Positions 51,801-60,488 of a stretch of 64,000 nt of DNA are shown here, piece by piece. The notes under the pieces were generated by a model. It worked only from the letters and a program-made list of their open reading frames with translations, did not search any database and was not told the DNA's origin. The translations under genes and the position numbers were made by a program. This stretch comes from Candidatus Babelota bacterium (GTDB taxonomy: Bacteria > Babelota > Babeliae > Babelales > Vermiphilaceae), in assembly GCA_013286935.1 (NCBI GenBank), contig JABDES010000003.1, positions 1-64,000 on the forward strand, written 5' to 3'. Positions within the stretch are counted from its first letter, which is position 1, and each line of letters begins with the position of its first letter.

Positions 51801-52440
51801 TTTTTTCTTAGGACTACATTACGTAGGACTTGGTGACGTAGTCGCATGGGCATTTGCCGCATTGGCACTTAGCTTGGGGTGGATGCTAAAGGATCCAATC
51901 GGAGATTTCATTGCTTATTTTGTTATTCTTGTACAACGCCCTATTAAAATTGGCGATTATATACGCCTTGATAAGGATACGATGGGCGTTGTACGCCGTA
52001 TTTCTGTTCGATCTGTCATGTTGCGCAGACGCAATAGCACCACAATCATTATTCCCAATTCATATGTTATTAGTCACACTGTAACCAACTGGAATTACCT
52101 GCGTGGATTTATCGCCTTTGAAGACATTATAATTACCATTGACTACAGGGAAGATCCGGTTGCGGTCAAAGAGATATTATTTGCAGCCGTTGAATCATAT
52201 CCAACAATTTTACGTACTCCACGACCAATAATACGGCTAGAGACCTTTGGTGAATACGGATTTGTATTTTTAATACGCGGATTTATTAGTTCATCGTATA
52301 CGCTTGACCAATGGGACATTGCAAGCGATATTCGACTCGCAATCGCCCTAGCTTTGCGCAATAATGCCATAAAAATTGCCTTGCCAGTACGAATAACAGC
52401 GTCACGTGACATCACCGTGCCCTTGCCACCAGCAGCCTAA
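48868..52440 (+). CDS. large MscS/MscK-type mechanosensitive channel family protein
   Basis: Long coiled-coil N-terminus, multiple TMs, MscS core WAFAALALSLGWMLKDPIGDFIAYFVILVQRPIKIGDYIRL...VVRRISVRSVMLRRRNSTTIIIPNS. Confidence 0.9.
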   Translation: MNWCQLLAIHLVFVLQPGVIYTALVDIIEQQLRSSKPLFTGLPAEKERRLKELEQQYATLLKEKVEFDSRTLLRLEEIKAILPQAQQQLDHSPDDEYCKQRLTLLNETYQTVKDLRHVHESYLSLISDYTKVIIGYVEDPTFQAWQKQKLPDKFYFQFEDLQKVYDATVEQQKQIGQLVDQKRNSITEIENSKRTLSTLDDEYKSKLDSLELTNKSTQQLFKDKKYESSHIADLVLLQQRVYEYKQELSQLRLLVATMNEEFVSTKLLIAEGQLQVLKDNVRKVKHSVRISTTDIDQAREEFNKQRRYYFLAKERDSKELEQINDIRKKKEKELDALSIQYSMPLGSDLDDWNREPQQSASWYDHYCQLGLLNTQVITLRKSQELIEAQIAAEDEKLKHSALLVHAKETYHKILFNKFLTDDEITNEIKTYEASKADARTFFSRYKEGVLLIPDQLNSKKKTMENIQKLRQSLLKQKDTTFATHQNEYEHIVDNVLNVAQEKVHEYVDILSKLTGVYSEISGNAVGMLHIIDFINGELRSITFWYRPDYAISWHDVSNIAPDISAFFSYVRSSMTRMRLTSISTKLIGWLKQPTDLLIFLIEFLLAALMIFLLFRLVARIKNILAQRIVLINDRKSSLTLHLLLIALISFVLAHQFGIGLWALIFGLLTFHGVAEPALYIFFYLISIPYFLYIAYRFIRLFAQYNVENDYVFLAEDFQERFFLVFGTFLYASVVIVFFRQAFILVNFHGSALPTILLAIHFIIFQIALILLISKEQILHLIPSNGQFWQWIRELIESYYYHVQFLIIAIIIMINPYVGYGRLVLYSLIGFLYTTLLVVLLLWFYSFFKRLTSRAFFLTEDEIVRERFKNAKMWFGLCIISSFVLLLFIGIWAGAEIWGRPISYQEIYRWLTIPVTHSGSHEISIMSLFALVGFVLGGILLSHAFNYYVLDKIFDLLLVDSGVQHTIISISGYVFFVGAFFLGLHYVGLGDVVAWAFAALALSLGWMLKDPIGDFIAYFVILVQRPIKIGDYIRLDKDTMGVVRRISVRSVMLRRRNSTTIIIPNSYVISHTVTNWNYLRGFIAFEDIIITIDYREDPVAVKEILFAAVESYPTILRTPRPIIRLETFGEYGFVFLIRGFISSSYTLDQWDIASDIRLAIALALRNNAIKIALPVRITASRDITVPLPPAA

Positions 52441-52704
52441 ATTGCGAGATTCGCTATAGCCGTGATATTGTGGAAATACACCAATATCGCAGGTCTAAAT
52501 ATATTTAATTTTTTGTCTTGACAATGGAGGTCACTGTAGGTTTACCAGTTTTAAATATTTCTTCTCAACTGTATAAATTATATATACTTTATGATGATAA
52601 AATTAAAAATAAACTATGATGATGGAAGGGATGTAATATCAATAGCTAAATAATGAGTAGTAATGGCAAGCAAAAAAACAAAGAACTCATTATTAGGAAA
52701 TGTT

Positions 52705-53259
52705 ATGAAAAGAATTTTATTTTTATCGCTATTATTTATACCTCTTATTGCATCAGAAGATTCATCTAAGTTTTTAAGATTAGCAGCCGAATGTTCCAAG
52801 GCTGCTAACAATGTCAATATACTTTATAGTCCTAACTCATCAAAACTATTTATACACGAAAATGAAATAGTTACTCCGATAGAATCTCATTCTATGGATA
52901 CATTATTAAATGTAATTTTAAAGAAAGACAGTTTAGATCACAGTGCATTAAGTAAATTCTTATCTAGTGGTTACATATCGGCAGTTAAGCAAAGTGATAA
53001 TAGTTACTTTCTAAGATCAGCAGGAAGGCTTCCTGGCGGTGGGCCAACTGGTGCTACTATTGGGGGGTATACTGGAAAGTTCTTAGTATCTTTTGCTGGT
53101 CATATGACGTTACATCTAATAGCCTGTGCGTCCGGTCCAGCCTATATTCCTACAATGGCTGCCTTAGAAGTAACTTTTGGACCAACAATAGAAGCTGCTT
53201 CCACAACAGCTGCGGTTATAGGTTGTATAACGGGTGCCCTTGTTACTGGACCTGTTTAA
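52705..53259 (+). CDS. secreted protein with Gly-rich hydrophobic C-terminus (toxin/bacteriocin-like?)
   Basis: Signal MKRILFLSLLFIPLIASE; C-term LPGGGPTGATIGGYTGKFLVSFAGHMTLHLIACASGPAYIPTMAALEVTFGPTIEAASTTAAVIGCITGALVTGPV. Confidence 0.6.
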   Translation: MKRILFLSLLFIPLIASEDSSKFLRLAAECSKAANNVNILYSPNSSKLFIHENEIVTPIESHSMDTLLNVILKKDSLDHSALSKFLSSGYISAVKQSDNSYFLRSAGRLPGGGPTGATIGGYTGKFLVSFAGHMTLHLIACASGPAYIPTMAALEVTFGPTIEAASTTAAVIGCITGALVTGPV

Positions 53260-53321
53260 ATCATGTACGAGTATATTTAAATGTTACTATATTGGTATGA
53301 ACTGTACATAGGAATGCTTTT

Positions 53322-53531
53322 ATGTTGTATTCCTATGTACTTAATAAAATATTTTATATGGAAATACTGGAAAAAAGAGTGAATTATCATACTGTGATTG
53401 CATCCACATTATTTGTACTTACATGGGAAGTAATCTTAAAAAAATATATGATTTTTCCAGGAGAATTAGCATGGTGGGAAAATCATATGAAAAAAATTGT
53501 TATATACTTTTATGAAGATTATAGAGAATGA
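53322..53531 (+). CDS. small putative membrane protein, possibly the 3' part of a longer frameshifted ORF
   Basis: 69 aa with hydrophobic segment TVIASTLFVLTWEVILKKYMIF. Confidence 0.35.
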   Translation: MLYSYVLNKIFYMEILEKRVNYHTVIASTLFVLTWEVILKKYMIFPGELAWWENHMKKIVIYFYEDYRE

Positions 53532-53573
53532 CAGTTACGCTTATTTGATACAAATTAAAAACAGGTTTGGTTG

Positions 53574-54083
53574 ATGACTAAAGTAATTTTATACATCGCC
53601 GTCAGTCAAGATTGCTTTATCGCTGACAAAGAGGGTGGTGTTGGGTGGCTTGATAAATATCAAGGCGGTACAGATGATTGTGGCTATCATGAGTTTTACA
53701 ATTCTATCGATGCACTTGTCTTTGGCAAGAACACCTACAATCAAGTATTAACGTTCGGTCCTTGGCCATATCCTGGCAAGAAAAGTTATATCTTTGCTGA
53801 TAACGATACCAAGCCTGCAAATGACGAGGTAGAAATTGTAGCGACGGACATACCTACTTTTATGAACTATCTAGAAGAAATCGGCCTTAAGCGTCTATTG
53901 ACTCATTTTATAAATTAGGCCTTATTGATGAATACATGTTGTTTATAATGCCTGATGTATTGGGAGAGGGCATAGCTCTGCCAGAGCCAATTTTTAAATC
54001 ATATAATCTTGAGTTAATCGGAACCATCGAACACCAGATTGCAAATTCATCGATCGTGGAAAAGAGATATAAAAATCACTAAA
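53574..54083 (+). pseudogene. DHFR-like/RibD C-terminal domain protein (YyaP-type), internally deleted and frameshifted
   Basis: MTKVILYIAVSQDCFIADKEGGVGWLDKY...LVFGKNTYNQV; frame break after EEIGLKRLL; continues in another frame as DSFYKLGLIDEYMLFIMPDVLGEGIALPEPIF...; the expected GGG-type motif is missing. Confidence 0.8.
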
Positions 54084-54361
54084 AAATACTTTTCACCCTA
54101 TGGTACAGCCTGGGCTTAGTCTAAGATGAAATGCAATACATTTCTGATAGAATATAAACCAGAAAGAAAAACCACCGGAAAAGGGGCAAAGTCAATAATG
54201 AAATGCAACATTTAAAAAAAATCTCTTTGAGGCTTTGCCTTGTCATCCACGTTTCTATTGAAAAATTAAATTAATATTGATGTTCATTAATAACTTTTAG
54301 TATCTTTAGATTATATTCGAACTGAAACGGTCTTTTAAGGGCTAACAAAGAAGGGTTCATT

Positions 54362-54886
54362 ATGATTAAAAAAGTTATTGTATGCGTAATAGGTATCATA
54401 TGCATTGTGTTTTTATTTATGCATATAGAAAATATGCGAGCAGCCGAGCTTGGTGGATACAGGGCAGTATGTCTGGCTGCCGGAACGGACCTAAAAGGAG
54501 CCGACAGGGTGCTCAGGCCATATTATCATATATCGCACATACCACGAGAAGGCGGGCATTGTTATTTTCGTTTTCCAGAAGATGAGGTGGTACGGCTAAA
54601 TCCACACCAAGCGCAGGATATGTTTAAGCGTGACATTGTTCACTATGGCCTTTCCTACCGAGGAACCGCCGGTATTGCGGTTTATTTTAAAAATCCGGAC
54701 AAATATCGCTCTCTTATTGCAAAACTTAATCAACTTCCACCTGTTAGTCGTAATGAATACGGAAAACACAGCGTTGTACATACAACTAAAGAGGCTATTG
54801 ATATCCTCAGTCAACCACTCGAACAAGAGGTTAAAACACTTGATTTAATTGTCATTGGCAGCGGAAAAGATAAAAATGTTGATTGA
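54362..54886 (+). CDS. small exported/membrane protein of unknown function
   Basis: N-terminal TM MIKKVIVCVIGIICIVFLFMHIENM; 174 aa ORF. Confidence 0.55.
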   Translation: MIKKVIVCVIGIICIVFLFMHIENMRAAELGGYRAVCLAAGTDLKGADRVLRPYYHISHIPREGGHCYFRFPEDEVVRLNPHQAQDMFKRDIVHYGLSYRGTAGIAVYFKNPDKYRSLIAKLNQLPPVSRNEYGKHSVVHTTKEAIDILSQPLEQEVKTLDLIVIGSGKDKNVD

Positions 54887-54977
54887 CGCACTTTTTTATT
54901 AACAATTAACAGGCTGTCAATAGTATGCTATTATTACATTAGTAACTAAGTAACAAGCCATCATAGTGGAGTTTATC

Positions 54978-55807
54978 ATGAAAAAATTACCAATTATCTT
55001 ACTAAGCTGCACCATCGGTATCGGTATGCAGGTATCTGTAGTGTGCGCAGCAGATCCCACCCAAACTTCTGGAAGCTCTGCTCAACGATGGCTTGAAACG
55101 AGAAGAGGGCTTTCAGCAGAGAAGGCAGCAGAGCTAGATGAGCTCTAAGCAATGAAATATTCAATATAACTAAGGCTCCTGCGTCAACCGACAAAAAACC
55201 AATGTCCAAAGACTTTGCCCCTGTGAAAGACCTGCTCGAGCAAGGCGCTGATGCTGGCTTTGTTAGTGGCGCTATATCAAGTTGGCATCGAGCTACAGGA
55301 GCAGGTCATTTTAACTTACGCGATATGTCGTCAGATCAGGAAAGACCCGAAGCACGTAAAGAACTTATAACGCTTCTTGTAAACTATCAGCCAACGCTGC
55401 TTGACAGCGTTACTCCTCAAAACGTTGGCAAAGATACAGCTTTACATAGGGCTGCAATAGAAATACAAGATACCGCCCTTAATACCCTTCTTAATAGTGG
55501 AGCAAATAAAGACATACAAAATAATAGCGGGGCCTTCCCCTATGATATTGCAAAAGAAGCATGTAAACATGGATTCACTCATAAGGCTCAGAAGTTAGAC
55601 CAGCATCCTGTAGATCCTATCAGCGAACAAACGCTCAATCGATTAAAGCCAACTAAATTATTAAACGAAGAACAACAACGCCATGAACTTGTCAGAAGAG
55701 GGTCCATTGCCGCTGCAGTGGCCATCGCGATGGTTGGAACGGGATACTTGGTATACAAAAAGGCGGACATCATAAAGGGCTGGTTTAAGAAAAGCCAAGA
55801 TGAATAA
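54978..55807 (+). pseudogene. exported ankyrin-repeat protein with C-terminal TM, split by a frameshift
   Basis: Frame 0: MKKLPIILLSCTIGIGMQVSVVCAADP...AELDEL* (stop at 55148); another frame, open from 55142: ALSNEIFNITKAPASTDKKPMSKDFAPVKDLLEQGADAGFV...TALHRAAIE...VGTGYLVYKKADIIKGWFKK. Confidence 0.7.
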
Positions 55808-55818
55808 AGCTTACCATG

Positions 55819-56517
55819 TCATTCATCTTTAATGGCGCCAATTGTATTCAATTGCAGCATCAATGCGCAATGCGAACATTGACCTACGGGAACAATGCTT
55901 GGTATTCGCACATTTTGTCCCAAGGTTACTAACAGCCTATTGACTTGAGACCACTTTTCTTTTGGCAATAGTTCCAAAAGAGCTTTTTCTGTTTGTTCTG
56001 GGGTATCTGTTGTTACAAGCCCAAGCCTATTAGATATTCGATGCACATGAACATCCACACAGATAGCCGGTAGATCAAATGCCGCAGAACGTACTAGATT
56101 CATTGTTTTTCTTCCAACACCTGGCAATGAAAGCAGATCAGACTCATCGGGCGGAACTTTTTGAGCAAACCTATCACAAATATGCCAAGACACATCTCGT
56201 ATTGTTCGTGCTTTTGTTTTATAAAAACCAACTGAATGAATGGTATGTTCTATCAAATCAAGTGGCAAGTTTGCCATATCATGAGGTGTTTGAGCCAAAT
56301 CAAAAAGACGGCGCGAAACAGGCAGCGATACAACATCTTTAGTTCGCAAGCTTAATAAACAGCTTATAAGAATAAGAAATGGATTTTGACCATATTCTTG
56401 AATAATTATCGGCGTTGCCGGTAACTTCATACCAATAACAAAGCCCTCGAGATTATTTAAAATCTCGAGGGCTTTTAATCTTAACGCCTCACCGGAATGA
56501 GTGTTATTGCAGTTCAT
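55819..56517 (-). CDS. nth: endonuclease III-like DNA glycosylase/AP lyase
   Basis: NPFLILISCLLSLRTKD, SLPGVGRKTMNLV (HhH), ICVDVHVHRISNRLGL; reduced C-terminal Cys set. Confidence 0.9.
   Translation of the reverse strand: MNCNNTHSGEALRLKALEILNNLEGFVIGMKLPATPIIIQEYGQNPFLILISCLLSLRTKDVVSLPVSRRLFDLAQTPHDMANLPLDLIEHTIHSVGFYKTKARTIRDVSWHICDRFAQKVPPDESDLLSLPGVGRKTMNLVRSAAFDLPAICVDVHVHRISNRLGLVTTDTPEQTEKALLELLPKEKWSQVNRLLVTLGQNVRIPSIVPVGQCSHCALMLQLNTIGAIKDE
56440..56475 (-). promoter_or_regulatory. perfect 15-bp hairpin inside the 5' coding region of nth
   Basis: AAAGCCCTCGAGATT - ATTTAA - AATCTCGAGGGCTTT. Confidence 0.6.
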
Positions 56518-56523
56518 ATTGTG

Positions 56524-56637
56524 TTATCGTCCAGGAGGTGCGATATCAATAATAAATTGTGCAACTGAGATAACAACAGCAAGTAGCTGTAAAAATGAAA
56601 ATACTGTTTTATTCTTAAGTTTTGAAAAATATGCCAT
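56524..56637 (-). CDS. 37-aa putative membrane microprotein upstream of nth
   Basis: MAYFSKLKNKTVFSFLQLLAVVISVAQFIIDIAPPGR*; preceded by AAAGGAACGGC (SD-like) and ending 6 nt before the nth ATG. Confidence 0.55.
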   Translation of the reverse strand: MAYFSKLKNKTVFSFLQLLAVVISVAQFIIDIAPPGR

Positions 56638-56722
56638 GCCGTTCCTTTACAAAATTATTATTATATACTTAATAAAACTGTACCCAAGTATATAAAATAC
56701 TAATGAACAAAGCAACTGATTA

Positions 56723-59530
56723 ATGCAAAAATTTCTTTATGTCTTTAATAATATAGATTCTGTTTTTGGCAGTTATCCATTTATTTTATTGGTTTTTACT
56801 AGTTTTTTCTTGTTTAAAGTTGTAATTGTTACCAATCTTCTTTTTTCAGGAAAAAAATTTTTATCCGCAAAAAAATCCGTAATTTACCTTATGGGATTAA
56901 TAATATCATCTATGGCTGGCGATCTAATATGGATTATAAAATCTGTTAGATCATTGCAGATATGTACGCTAAGCTTTCCATTTTATTTACTTGCTTTGCG
57001 TTTTTCATGGGCATTATATCCTGTGTTATACCAATTTTTTGCTTTATTTTTAGAAAGTGTTACTAAAAGACAAAATGAAAAACTAGAAAGTCGCGAGATG
57101 TTTTTCATTTGCATAACCAGCATGTTCTCTATGTTTTTTGTTTATGTTGCAATTATGCACTTTAACTGCGCGTTAGACAAAGATCGTTCGGTTTTAGAAA
57201 ATGTAATGCAACAGGTTACCATGCTATACACCTCGCTTCCGCTAATGCTTTCAAGCATCGGTATAGTAATTTTTAAAATGAATAAAAATATAGTACCAAG
57301 AATACTTAAAAAACAACTTATTTTTTTCCTGAGTTGTGTTATTGCCCCTATGTGGGTATTTGACTTCCTACAGGCAATTCCCATCAGTTCTCCTCTTACC
57401 TGGGTGTCAAATAGTTATACTTTTCTTACATTTTCAAACATGTTTCTAATTGGTGCAATCTATTATAGCTCTAGCAAAATGATGCGACTGCGTTTTTTAA
57501 ACATCACTAAACATGTATACGAAATCCCACGTTTTGATTTTATTCAGGAATTTAAGGAGATTTTAGAACGGCTAAGTAATACCAATAAAGAAGTGGAGAT
57601 GAATAAACTGGTGCAAGAGTTTTTTCATACAGGACTTGAGGTTGATCCGCACCACGTTTATTTTAGTTTGCGCCCCGTGGCTGAAGATAATCAATATCCA
57701 ACATATGACTGCGATGAAGAAGTAATAGAATTTCGAGGAGTACAGGAAAAGTACCATGGCACGCCTCAGGCGCAAATCGATAGGCTTATGGAGGGAGTTG
57801 AGCGGTTTTTTAAATCCTATCCAAAAATAGTTACGGATTCGACCGATAATCTACCTATATTCATTCATGATGAAGTTGCTTTTGACAACTTCTACGAAGA
57901 AACTCTTGATGGCACCATGATGCTTACATTTTTAGAGCAAGTATCGCTTGATATATTTTTACCCATTTACCATAAAGGCAGACTTGTTGCGTATATTACC
58001 GTTGATCGTAATGCGCGCGTTGGTGGTAAAAAACTATTTTATACGGATGTCGAACGTGCCCAAATGCTCGTTTTTAGTAATTACCTAACAAATATTATTA
58101 ATTTATTGCAAAATAAAAATATCGATTTAGCGATGCAAAGAGAGCATCAACTACGACAAACGCTGCACCAGAAGGTAGAAGAATTAAATCATTATAGAGA
58201 ATCTCTGCGTGTTTATGCTCAAACCAAACAACTATCTTCCCAAATTGGTGTAATATTTTATAAACACCGCTCATTTACTTTTGGAAATCTAATAGCCCAG
58301 GACCTCCTTAAAATAAACCCTAATGTTTCCAGAGGCCATCCATTTTCTCAAGAATTAAGGCAATTGGTCAACCAAGTTCTTGAGTCGCGTGCAATGCACA
58401 GTAAAATTGTTGATGATGGAAAGGACAGATTTCTTGTATTTCAAGCCTCGCCGCATAGCGAAGGTAATATGGTCATTATTACCGTTTCTTTGCCATCAAT
58501 TGCTGATATTGTATCAAAGCATACATTGCTTTTAAACGACTCGGTAGACTGGGACTATTTTTTATATCTTGAGACAACCAGACATGGCCAATTGATGCAT
58601 GAAGCAATTCCTGGCTCTACCGAACCGGTTATTAAATTTAAAATTAAATTGTTACAGATTGCATTAAGCAAAAAACCTACGCTCCTTGTGGATATTCCTC
58701 CTGAAGATATCATGCCATTTGTTGAGCTGCTTCATTCTATTAGTTTGAAAGAAAAATTACATAGCATCAAAATACAATCTGCGCTATCAGGACCTGATCT
58801 CTCACTCAAGCTATTTGGCGTATCTAAACTTTCATCTTGCGTATCATCAACGCCATCAATAGTAGAAAAGCTACACAATAAAGGAACCTTATTTATACAT
58901 AACGTTCATTATCTGCCATATGAAACGCAGGAAATGCTCCTTGAATGTATAAAATTTGGATTTTATCGCAACATACATACCGATCAAAGAATTAATGCCG
59001 ACATTCGTCTGATTTGTACGGTAGATCAGCCACTAGACCAAATAATACACCGTATGCCCGAAAGCGCTAAGCTTCTTGGTGAATTTACAAGCACCACTAT
59101 TTTATTACCGCACGTATCGCAATTTGCTGCTACCGATTTGGTAGATATGGCAACCAGCTTCGGCCGAAGTATCTCCCGGGATAACCCGCTTAGCAATTTG
59201 TTATCACTGACAAATCATGAAAAAAATAGTTTCCAGTTAAGGCCGCCAGATAGCATTACAGAACTTAAAAATCGTGTTCTTATGTTGTTGGAATCAAAAC
59301 AAAAACAGCACAAAAAATTATTGCAAGACAGTAAAGATTCAGATACAGATGATATTCAACTCACTGAGCAAGCGCTTTCTGAAATTGCTGTTTTAGGTCG
59401 CAGAGCACTACAGGACAGAGCATCTATGGCAACATTATGGAAAATATTTAAAAATCAAAATGCCATAGCAGACTTTTTAAAAGTGAACCGCTCTTCGGTA
59501 AATCGTCGATGTAAAGAGTTTAATTTATAG
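56723..59530 (+). CDS. 7TM membrane-anchored regulator with GAF-like region, degenerate sigma-54-type AAA+ domain and C-terminal Fis-like HTH
   Basis: About 7 N-terminal TM segments; GTLFIHNVHYLPYETQEMLLECIKFGFYRNIHTDQRINADIRLICTVDQPLDQ aligns with NtrC GTLFLDEIGELP...RVIAATNRDL; C-term IFKNQNAIADFLKVNRSSVNRRCKEF. Confidence 0.7.
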   Translation: MQKFLYVFNNIDSVFGSYPFILLVFTSFFLFKVVIVTNLLFSGKKFLSAKKSVIYLMGLIISSMAGDLIWIIKSVRSLQICTLSFPFYLLALRFSWALYPVLYQFFALFLESVTKRQNEKLESREMFFICITSMFSMFFVYVAIMHFNCALDKDRSVLENVMQQVTMLYTSLPLMLSSIGIVIFKMNKNIVPRILKKQLIFFLSCVIAPMWVFDFLQAIPISSPLTWVSNSYTFLTFSNMFLIGAIYYSSSKMMRLRFLNITKHVYEIPRFDFIQEFKEILERLSNTNKEVEMNKLVQEFFHTGLEVDPHHVYFSLRPVAEDNQYPTYDCDEEVIEFRGVQEKYHGTPQAQIDRLMEGVERFFKSYPKIVTDSTDNLPIFIHDEVAFDNFYEETLDGTMMLTFLEQVSLDIFLPIYHKGRLVAYITVDRNARVGGKKLFYTDVERAQMLVFSNYLTNIINLLQNKNIDLAMQREHQLRQTLHQKVEELNHYRESLRVYAQTKQLSSQIGVIFYKHRSFTFGNLIAQDLLKINPNVSRGHPFSQELRQLVNQVLESRAMHSKIVDDGKDRFLVFQASPHSEGNMVIITVSLPSIADIVSKHTLLLNDSVDWDYFLYLETTRHGQLMHEAIPGSTEPVIKFKIKLLQIALSKKPTLLVDIPPEDIMPFVELLHSISLKEKLHSIKIQSALSGPDLSLKLFGVSKLSSCVSSTPSIVEKLHNKGTLFIHNVHYLPYETQEMLLECIKFGFYRNIHTDQRINADIRLICTVDQPLDQIIHRMPESAKLLGEFTSTTILLPHVSQFAATDLVDMATSFGRSISRDNPLSNLLSLTNHEKNSFQLRPPDSITELKNRVLMLLESKQKQHKKLLQDSKDSDTDDIQLTEQALSEIAVLGRRALQDRASMATLWKIFKNQNAIADFLKVNRSSVNRRCKEFNL

Positions 59531-59709
59531 AACTAGTGAACCCTATATAACCGCCATGTAACCTATCCAAATACATAAAAAGAGGGCTTAAAAGATAATT
59601 TCTGGGATATACAGAACTATAGAATTACTTTCAGAAAAGGTCTAAAATAGTCCTCAAATAATTGTTTATCAAACAAGACTAAACCGTACCAAAAAAATAA
59701 GGATTTGCG

Positions 59710-60477
59710 ATGAAATTATCTTTACTTGTGTTACTATCTTTTATACTTCCAGTCAGCCCTACACAAGGCATGACGCTAGGCACTAAGCAGCAAACCAGTG
59801 CTGACGGGTTACGGTATGCCCTTATTACTGCCATTGTTGATCAAAAAGAAGAACTCGCCAGATCTATTTTAACGTTAATAACTCAAGAAAAAGTTAATAT
59901 TAATGAATCCGTCTCTCGAGTACATGACGGACCTACGGCTTTCCATATAGCTACATTTAAAAATATGGAAACTATTGCAGATGAATTACTTCAAAACCAC
60001 GGTGCATCCGTAGACCCTCTGGATGATAATGGTCACACGCCGCTACACATAGCCTGTTTAACGGAAAATGCCACGATGGTAACATTCTTGCTTGCACGAA
60101 ACGCTTCAGTTCATATATTTAGCAGACAGGGAGCCACGCCATTACACCTAGCTTCAAAACGAAATAACGCCTCAATCATACATCTTCTAGTCAATAGTGG
60201 AGCAGATGTTAACTTGCCAGATATTCAAGATCACGATACACCATTGCATGAAGCAGCCTATGCCGGAGCTGACCTGTGCGCCAAAGCTCTCATTGAACAT
60301 AACGCATACATTCATAAAAAGAATCATAAAAAAATTAGTCCGCTAGAAATTACCCAGAAACTTCATGCAAAGAATGCGCCCTTTGCACAGTCAATTTTAG
60401 ACGCAAATTTAAATGAAAGCCGACAATATGAAAATATAATTTTTATGACACAAAAATGTAATATAGGTCTAAAATAA
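59710..60477 (+). CDS. exported ankyrin-repeat protein
   Basis: Signal MKLSLLVLLSFILPVSPTQG; repeats NGHTPLHIACLTENATMVTFLLARNA, QGATPLHLASKRNNASIIHLLVNSGADVN, DHDTPLHEAAYAGADLCAKALIEHNA. Confidence 0.92.
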   Translation: MKLSLLVLLSFILPVSPTQGMTLGTKQQTSADGLRYALITAIVDQKEELARSILTLITQEKVNINESVSRVHDGPTAFHIATFKNMETIADELLQNHGASVDPLDDNGHTPLHIACLTENATMVTFLLARNASVHIFSRQGATPLHLASKRNNASIIHLLVNSGADVNLPDIQDHDTPLHEAAYAGADLCAKALIEHNAYIHKKNHKKISPLEITQKLHAKNAPFAQSILDANLNESRQYENIIFMTQKCNIGLK

Positions 60478-60488
60478 AGGAAAAATTA

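Noticed and set aside
54183-54243. GGCAAAG...CTTTGCC inverted repeat in the intergenic region
   Set aside because: Only about 7 bp with a ~40-nt loop; not convincing as a terminator or ncRNA.
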